DNA from: Planctomycetaceae bacterium
GTDB lineage: Bacteria > Planctomycetota > Planctomycetia > Pirellulales > Pirellulaceae
Assembly (NCBI GenBank): GCA_012965455.1
Contig: DTSG01000233.1
Coordinates: 1-12,614, forward strand
Direction: 5' to 3'
DNA length: 12,614 nt
Shown here: piece by piece, positions 7,753 through 12,614 of the stretch
Position numbering within the stretch: position 1 is the stretch's first letter
How the letters are laid out: the number at the start of each line of letters is the position of its first letter
The notes under the pieces: model-generated
What the model saw: the letters and a program-made list of their open reading frames with translations, nothing else
Database searches by the model: none
What the model was told of the DNA's origin: nothing
Program-made: the position numbers and the translations under genes

Positions 7753-7783
7753 AGGAGGGATTGCCGAAATGAGATACATGTAG
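7753..7783 (+). other. Four-codon mini-ORF with a perfect Shine-Dalgarno sequence
   Basis: AGGAGG (7753-7758) is followed after 10 bases by ATG AGA TAC ATG TAG (7769-7783), encoding Met-Arg-Tyr-Met. It lies about 80 bases before the GTG start of the TonB receptor, which itself has no Shine-Dalgarno sequence. It could be a regulatory leader peptide or a ribosome standby or stalling site. It is too short to judge by coding statistics. Confidence 0.35.
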
Positions 7784-7788
7784 AATCA

Positions 7789-7800
7789 GCGATAGATCGC
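7789..7800. repeat. 12-bp interrupted palindrome GCGAT-AG-ATCGC
   Basis: The 5-bp arms are perfect around a 2-base centre. It lies four bases upstream of the candidate -35 element for the TonB receptor, a position that suits an operator or activator site. No known regulator motif was recognised. Confidence 0.35.
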
Positions 7801-7804
7801 CCTT

Positions 7805-7833
7805 TTGCGGTAAGAATTGCTCATCCCTAAATA
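7805..7833 (+). promoter_or_regulatory. Candidate weak promoter for the TonB receptor
   Basis: TTGCGG (7805-7810), a 17-base spacer and TAAATA (7828-7833) form a poor sigma70-like pair (three of six matches each). Transcription would start near 7840, leaving a short leader of about 24 bases. A better -10 alone, TATACT at 7690-7695, has no good -35. Confidence 0.22.
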
Positions 7834-7863
7834 ACCAAGCCCTTAACGTAACGGGTTCCAACG

Positions 7864-10092
7864 GTGCGTCGCTTACTGCACACAATTACAGACACCATTG
7901 GCAAGAATGTAAAACTTGCCGTGATAACGCTGTGCATTTTGCTGATGCAGGTCACGTTTTTATCTGCACAAGACACTCCGGACGACGAACCCGTTACACC
8001 GTCTCCGAGTGACATCCCAACGCTGCCGGAAACAACCGTTCAAGGCGTCATCCCGTTTCCTCATGACCCTCTACGCATCTGGCTTGACAACGGCCTCGAT
8101 GCTCAAGGCGATCCGTTGTTCAGCAATGGCCAACGCTTCAACCAATCGATATTACGGTCACCCTCCCACCGCAGCATCATCGACTTGCGTGAACTGCTTG
8201 AACGGTCGCCAGTCGATATGTATCAAGCCATCGAGCGCGAAGCCGGCGTTCTTGTGCAGCGCACCCAACGCGGCGCAGCCTCACCATTTATCCGCGGGCT
8301 CACCGGACAGCAGGTCGTCATTCTTGTGGATGGAATTCGCATGAACAATTCTACTTTCCGTTCAGGTCCCAATCAGTATTTCAATACCATTGACCCTGGC
8401 ATGGTCGACCATATCGAAGTCATTCGTGGACCCCAAACAGTTCTCTATGGATCCGATGCGATGGGCGGTGTTATCAACGTGATCACGCGACAAACCGGTC
8501 TAGGCTCCACTCCCAACGGTCCCATCAAAACATGGACCAATCGCTACTCATCTGCCGACAACGCCTTCTACACTCGCATGAACTACCAATACCACAACGG
8601 CAAGACTGGGATCTTTCTAGGCTCCGGATATGCCAATGTTAACAATCTTGATCGGGGTGGCAACTTGGGAAGACAACCAGCCACAGACTACTCTCAGTAT
8701 TCTGGTGACATCCGCATTGATCGCATCATTGCCGACAACCAAACATTGACGTTTTCACTCCAGCACTTCGTCCAAGAAGACCTTTTCCGTAGCGATCGCT
8801 TCCCCAGTCGCCGTACCATTTTCGACCCACAACAGCGATCCATGATGTATTTGCGAATGCAGGGGCACGACATGCATAACTTCTTTGACCAATACTCGCT
8901 GACCTTCTCTTACCACCGTCAACGTGAGCAAGTGAAAGATCGCCGTCTCAGCCAACCGTACTTTGAAGAATCTGAAACGGATAATAACACCTTTGGATTT
9001 TCGCTATTGCTGGGTACGGACCTAGCAGACCAATCCCACCTGACCTATGGCGTCGACATGTATAACGACGTGGTGGACTCCTTTAAGAACCGCTTCGATG
9101 CGACGACGGGAAATTTCCTGTCTGCTCGCAATCCGACTTACCCAGATGATGGATGGAGTCGCCAGACAGGTGCTTTTGTTCAATACGACAAGCAACTCAA
9201 CGATCACTTAGGTGTCACAGCCGGCACTCGGTTTACGCGATCCCACGTGCAAGCCACTCCGATTCTTAAAGTGGACGATGACGGAGACCCGCTCACCGAC
9301 CCAGTCGACACACCCGTACACATTTCACCCAGTTTCGACAACTGGTCCGCTAGTGGTGGTCTTGCCTACCAACTCAACGCTGACTTAATGCTCGTCGGAT
9401 CCATCTCCGAAGGATTTCGAGCTCCCAACCTCGACGACCTAGCATCGAACAATGACAACGTCCAACAAGCAGCGGCGGACACACCCAGCATTGACCTACT
9501 GCCGGAAACGAGCTTGAGTTACGAAGTTGCTCTGCGTAAGGAAACCGATGATCTTCGCTGGCAAGCAACCACTTACTGGATGGACATCGACAACATGATC
9601 TTGCGGACCCCTGCCGGATCCGACGGTACTAGCATCTTGTTTTCACGTAGCAATCGCGATTCCAAAATCAATGGATTCGAGTTCTATGCTGAAAAGCGAG
9701 TCGATGAAAACTGGACACTCTATGGCAATTTCTCGTACATCCTTGGACAAGATCAAGTCCTCAACGAACCTCTTAGCCGTATCCCTCCCACCCAAGGTAT
9801 CATGGGACTGCGATGGCGGAATTCGGAAAAGTATGAGTATCTTGATTTCTATGCGTGGATGGTTCGTCTTCAAGATCGCTTGAACTTCCAAGACATCAGT
9901 GACAATCGAATACCAAACGGTGGCACCCCGGGTTACACCACATTCAATATTCGTTATGGAACGATGCTCAGCGACACTCAACGAATTACTGTCGAGCTTG
10001 AAAACATCCTTGACCAAGCTTACCGAGTGCACGGTAGCGGAGTTGACGGCGCGGGTTTCTCAGCAAACATTCAATATAGTTTCGAGTTCTAA
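7864..10092 (+). CDS. TonB-dependent outer-membrane receptor
   Basis: A 742-residue receptor. The signal peptide is clear: basic start (Arg2, Arg3), hydrophobic stretch about 17-33, likely cut after LSA (35). A TonB-box-like PETTVQ follows at 55-60. The plug domain spans about 105-209, with RGLTGQQVVILVDGIRMN, IEVIRGPQTVLYGSDAMGGVINVITR-type motifs (both near-consensus for the family). The rest is a 22-strand-type beta-barrel rich in aromatic and polar alternation, with SEGFRAPNL (about 515-523) as in small siderophore, heme and cobalamin receptors, and a C-terminal Phe as the outer-membrane insertion signal. The substrate is not readable; iron or heme is inferred from divergence from feoAB. 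The GTG at 7864 is the only sensible start because TAA occurs at 7849-7851 and the signal peptide begins here. There is no Shine-Dalgarno sequence. It converges on the copper protein gene 54 bases away. Confidence 0.95.
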   Translation: MRRLLHTITDTIGKNVKLAVITLCILLMQVTFLSAQDTPDDEPVTPSPSDIPTLPETTVQGVIPFPHDPLRIWLDNGLDAQGDPLFSNGQRFNQSILRSPSHRSIIDLRELLERSPVDMYQAIEREAGVLVQRTQRGAASPFIRGLTGQQVVILVDGIRMNNSTFRSGPNQYFNTIDPGMVDHIEVIRGPQTVLYGSDAMGGVINVITRQTGLGSTPNGPIKTWTNRYSSADNAFYTRMNYQYHNGKTGIFLGSGYANVNNLDRGGNLGRQPATDYSQYSGDIRIDRIIADNQTLTFSLQHFVQEDLFRSDRFPSRRTIFDPQQRSMMYLRMQGHDMHNFFDQYSLTFSYHRQREQVKDRRLSQPYFEESETDNNTFGFSLLLGTDLADQSHLTYGVDMYNDVVDSFKNRFDATTGNFLSARNPTYPDDGWSRQTGAFVQYDKQLNDHLGVTAGTRFTRSHVQATPILKVDDDGDPLTDPVDTPVHISPSFDNWSASGGLAYQLNADLMLVGSISEGFRAPNLDDLASNNDNVQQAAADTPSIDLLPETSLSYEVALRKETDDLRWQATTYWMDIDNMILRTPAGSDGTSILFSRSNRDSKINGFEFYAEKRVDENWTLYGNFSYILGQDQVLNEPLSRIPPTQGIMGLRWRNSEKYEYLDFYAWMVRLQDRLNFQDISDNRIPNGGTPGYTTFNIRYGTMLSDTQRITVELENILDQAYRVHGSGVDGAGFSANIQYSFEF

Positions 10093-10146
10093 ACCGCGAA
10101 GTCGCTGCAACAGGCGGCCGTTTGCTAGCCACAGACTGCTCGTGCC

Positions 10147-12614
10147 CTACCGCACGATCATCTCACCATTCATGACTAGCCAATGGCCGGGGAACGTACA
10201 TAGGTACGGATAGTTCCCCGACTGCGTTGGTGCCGTGAAATAAATTGTGAACGACTCACGCGGTAACACAATATCGGTATATGCCAACACCGCTTTGGTC
10301 TGAGGAATATACTGCCGCACCATCGCATCGGGGTCAGAAATCAACTTATTCGTCAGGTCGCCGACCTCGCGCAATGTACCGGGTGCTAATAATGCCCAAT
10401 TGTGCGGCACGACATCCGGATTCTTTAAGGTCAAGGCAATCCTCTCGCCCGGATTAACCTGGAACGATCTTGTTTGAAACGACAGGTTCGTCCCCGTTTG
10501 AATTTCAATCGCTCGCGCATCGGCGAGCTCCTCGACATACGGATTCGGAACTTTCCTAGTGGCTAAGGCTAGATCGGCCAAGATCGGGTGTGGAGCGATC
10601 GGTTTGTGATCCAAGGCCACCAATCCCTCGGCCTCTATAAAGGACTTCTCGTCTAACGCATGTACTGTCACAAATAGTTCACGAAACTGACCTTTGCCAA
10701 TTTGTAAACGCAAATATAACTGATTGACGGGCTGTAAATCCGGAATCTCTAGAAACAACGATCTACCATCATCGACAACACTCGCCGACTTAATCGCAAC
10801 ATAATCGTGTCCTTGCATGCCAAAATGTTTTCCAGAATACTCGGGCGACCCGTACTGTCCGCCGTAACGATAATTCCAACTCATCGCAAAATGACTTTCA
10901 ATTTCATTGGCGGTCGCTTCGTCAATCTTTTCTGAAAACTGGACCATCACACCGTTGCGATATGTGTGTATTCCAAGTGGTTGTTGAACATTACCACCCC
11001 GATATCGCACTCTCTGAAAACAACCATCCGTGGGCGTATAGCTCCCCCAGCCTTGCATTCCAGTCACATACAACTGACCATCAAACGGACTAAATCGACC
11101 ACGATGTGTACCTGACAGAAAATCCCCCGGCAACGGTACAACGGCACCTTGCAACTGGCCGCTAACATCATCACGGAGCACTAAGAACATCTTTCCGGTA
11201 CCAAACGAAAAATGCAGTAACTGGCCGGTAAGTGGTCCCCAGCGTTTACTCTGAACCACCTGTTGTCCACCCGCTTGGTTATCCACTCCCCGCGGCAAGT
11301 AAACCAATGGCAGATCAGGGACCTCCTCGCCGCGCGGCCCTGGGAATCCAAAATGCCCTACCCGCTGTTGCCCCGTACGCACAGCACAGATCATCGATGC
11401 CGGTGTCCATGTTCCCTCAGCACAGGGTACGGTCAAAACGCCATCGACCGTTAGACCCAATCCATCCGGATTTCTAAACCCTGTTGCAATAATATCCGTT
11501 TGAGCACCATCGGCCGAGATCCTCAAAATCCCCTGACCACCGACAGCCGTGTAGAAATTCCCCTCGGCATCTCGCTCTAACCCGCAGATGAAGTCGTGAC
11601 CGCCCGCCGATGTCGTGAATTGATTACTGAAGCATTCGTAATAATCTGCTTCGCCGTCTCCGTTGCGGTCGACCAATCTGGTCAATTGATCACGACAAAT
11701 AACAAACACCCCGTCGCTGTCCACGACGATGCCAAGTGGCTGATGCAAACCTGATGCAAACCGCTGCCAAGTCGCTTGTCGCGAGGGATACTCGTAATTG
11801 GTGATCCGCCACACATCCCCGTGCATCGTCGCTAACAATGCTGAACCGTCCGGAAGAAACCCAATTCCTGTCCCAAAAAATGGCACGTTCCACGGATTTT
11901 CCCGAGGCAACTTCAACGTATCAGTTGCATACGGTTTTTGATCGCCATGTTCAACATTGGATTGAAGTGTCCGCTGCCAGATACGTTGTGGTTGCCCGAT
12001 GTCCAACCCCTTCGCAGTAAATGCGGCAAGCGAAACGCTGCGTTGAAATTCCCCATCTACAACCCACGGTGAATCGCGATAAATATCCCCATTAATTTCA
12101 TAGACAAAGACAATTCGGTCACCATTGCGATAAAACCCTCGATACTTCTTTGTTTTAATTTCACCCGCAGCTATCGCCGTTTTGCCATTATCGGCAAAAG
12201 CAACCGGCTCGCCCGCCATCGTGACGCCCCCGAGAAACCCATGGCGGACGCCGGAGAACTTCAAAAACTTGCCCCGCCAGACTTGGCGGTACGTCAACGT
12301 CTCTGGGTCAAACATACACGCCAACTCACGATCCTTACCAAGTTGCACACAGACGCTACGCATGATTGTCTGCGCACCGTCACGAAACACTCCAGACTGG
12401 ACGCGACCGAGAACCACATGATTCCAACCGTCGCTTGCCCAAGTCTCTTCGTTTTGATTGCCCCAGTGTCCCTGCTCACCCCCATCAAGACCGGGATAAG
12501 CCATCAGTACCGGCGGCATTTGTTCACCGACAAGCAACTTGCCCCGAAAGTGCTCCGCTTCCTTCGCATAAAAATCATAAATCCGGTCACGATTAACGTC
12601 CGCTTGCCAATACG
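10147..12614 (-). CDS. Secreted-type multidomain protein: DUF6797-like module, beta-propeller, azurin-like copper domain; 5' partial
   Basis: The frame is open to the right window edge: 25 codons precede the TTG at 12537, so the true start lies outside and 821 residues are visible. The visible N-terminus has a Ca-loop-like DVNRDRIYD and PGLDGG...HWGNQNE (about 12448-12495), which recall the planctomycete DUF6797 module. A beta-propeller similar to sorbosone/PQQ-type dehydrogenases follows, with another Ca-loop-like DRNGDGEAD (about 11640-11676) and repeated GFRNPDGLG-type turns. The last 107 residues (from about 10470) are azurin-like: copper ligands His (10402-10404, PHNW), Cys (10198-10200), His (10183-10185) and Met (10171-10173), in C-x4-H-x3-M spacing, are all present. 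The protein is probably periplasmic or surface-exposed and passes electrons through a type 1 copper. The signal peptide would be outside the window. Homologues often carry a c-type heme domain; none is visible here. Substrate and partner are unknown. Confidence 0.85.
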   Translation of the reverse strand, partial: YWQADVNRDRIYDFYAKEAEHFRGKLLVGEQMPPVLMAYPGLDGGEQGHWGNQNEETWASDGWNHVVLGRVQSGVFRDGAQTIMRSVCVQLGKDRELACMFDPETLTYRQVWRGKFLKFSGVRHGFLGGVTMAGEPVAFADNGKTAIAAGEIKTKKYRGFYRNGDRIVFVYEINGDIYRDSPWVVDGEFQRSVSLAAFTAKGLDIGQPQRIWQRTLQSNVEHGDQKPYATDTLKLPRENPWNVPFFGTGIGFLPDGSALLATMHGDVWRITNYEYPSRQATWQRFASGLHQPLGIVVDSDGVFVICRDQLTRLVDRNGDGEADYYECFSNQFTTSAGGHDFICGLERDAEGNFYTAVGGQGILRISADGAQTDIIATGFRNPDGLGLTVDGVLTVPCAEGTWTPASMICAVRTGQQRVGHFGFPGPRGEEVPDLPLVYLPRGVDNQAGGQQVVQSKRWGPLTGQLLHFSFGTGKMFLVLRDDVSGQLQGAVVPLPGDFLSGTHRGRFSPFDGQLYVTGMQGWGSYTPTDGCFQRVRYRGGNVQQPLGIHTYRNGVMVQFSEKIDEATANEIESHFAMSWNYRYGGQYGSPEYSGKHFGMQGHDYVAIKSASVVDDGRSLFLEIPDLQPVNQLYLRLQIGKGQFRELFVTVHALDEKSFIEAEGLVALDHKPIAPHPILADLALATRKVPNPYVEELADARAIEIQTGTNLSFQTRSFQVNPGERIALTLKNPDVVPHNWALLAPGTLREVGDLTNKLISDPDAMVRQYIPQTKAVLAYTDIVLPRESFTIYFTAPTQSGNYPYLCTFPGHWLVMNGEMIVR

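Larger units (their letters stand above)
7592..7863. other. Divergent intergenic control region between feoA and the TonB receptor
   Basis: These 272 bases hold no protein gene of normal size. Reading rightward they contain the Fur-like palindrome (7598-7612), TGTCGACA (7629-7636), a -10-like TATACT (7690-7695), 9-bp direct repeats starting ACCGGCA (7719-7745), AGGAGG with a four-codon ORF (7753-7783), TACATGTA (7775-7782), GCGATAGATCGC (7789-7800) and a weak promoter-like pair (7805-7833). Such density of short symmetric elements suggests that both transcription units are controlled from here, which is inference. Confidence 0.6.

Noticed and set aside
10093..10146. Possible bidirectional terminator between the TonB receptor and the copper protein gene
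   Set aside because: Only a short, bulged pairing (GCAAC with GTTTGC around a GC-rich loop) can be drawn, and there is no T-run on either strand.

Overview
The window looks like chromosomal DNA of a Gram-negative bacterium, most likely a planctomycete or close PVC relative. This is inferred from three things: a multidomain protein with a PVC-type N-terminal module, a beta-propeller and an azurin-like copper domain; a compact feoA-feoB-small Cys protein cluster; and the near absence of Shine-Dalgarno sequences at most starts. No taxon can be proven without searches. The sequence has intermediate GC, is densely coded, and shows no tRNA, rRNA, insertion sequence, CRISPR array or prophage gene.

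Layout, left to right. (1) Bases 1-1400, plus strand: the 3' part of a class I glutamine amidotransferase-like hydrolase (PuuD/peptidase C26 family), then a complete short-chain dehydrogenase 50 bases downstream. (2) Bases 1470-4754, minus strand: rlmKL, a fused 23S rRNA methyltransferase, followed by dinB (DNA polymerase IV). The two are in the same reading frame, separated by three consecutive stop codons and 12 untranslated bases. (3) Bases 4878-7591, minus strand: a ferrous iron uptake operon, feoA-feoB (ATGA overlap) and a 71-residue membrane-anchored CxxC protein. (4) Bases 7592-7863: a 272-base divergent control region with a Fur-box-like palindrome, short direct repeats, two palindromes and a four-codon ORF behind the best Shine-Dalgarno sequence in the window. 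(5) Bases 7864-10092, plus strand: a TonB-dependent outer-membrane receptor. (6) Bases 10147-12614, minus strand, convergent: a large secreted-type protein whose 5' end lies outside the window.

How it fits together: regions 3-5 look like an iron acquisition locus. The receptor would bring an iron compound across the outer membrane, and FeoA/FeoB with the small Cys protein would move Fe(II) across the inner membrane. The two transcription units diverge from a shared intergenic region and could be jointly controlled by iron. The rlmKL-dinB pair and the amidotransferase-SDR pair are separate housekeeping or metabolic units. The copper-domain protein suggests a periplasmic redox role, but its partner and substrate cannot be read from the sequence.

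No wholly new system is evident. The most unusual parts are the divergent iron control region with its mini-ORF, the small FeoB-linked Cys protein, and the propeller-azurin fusion.
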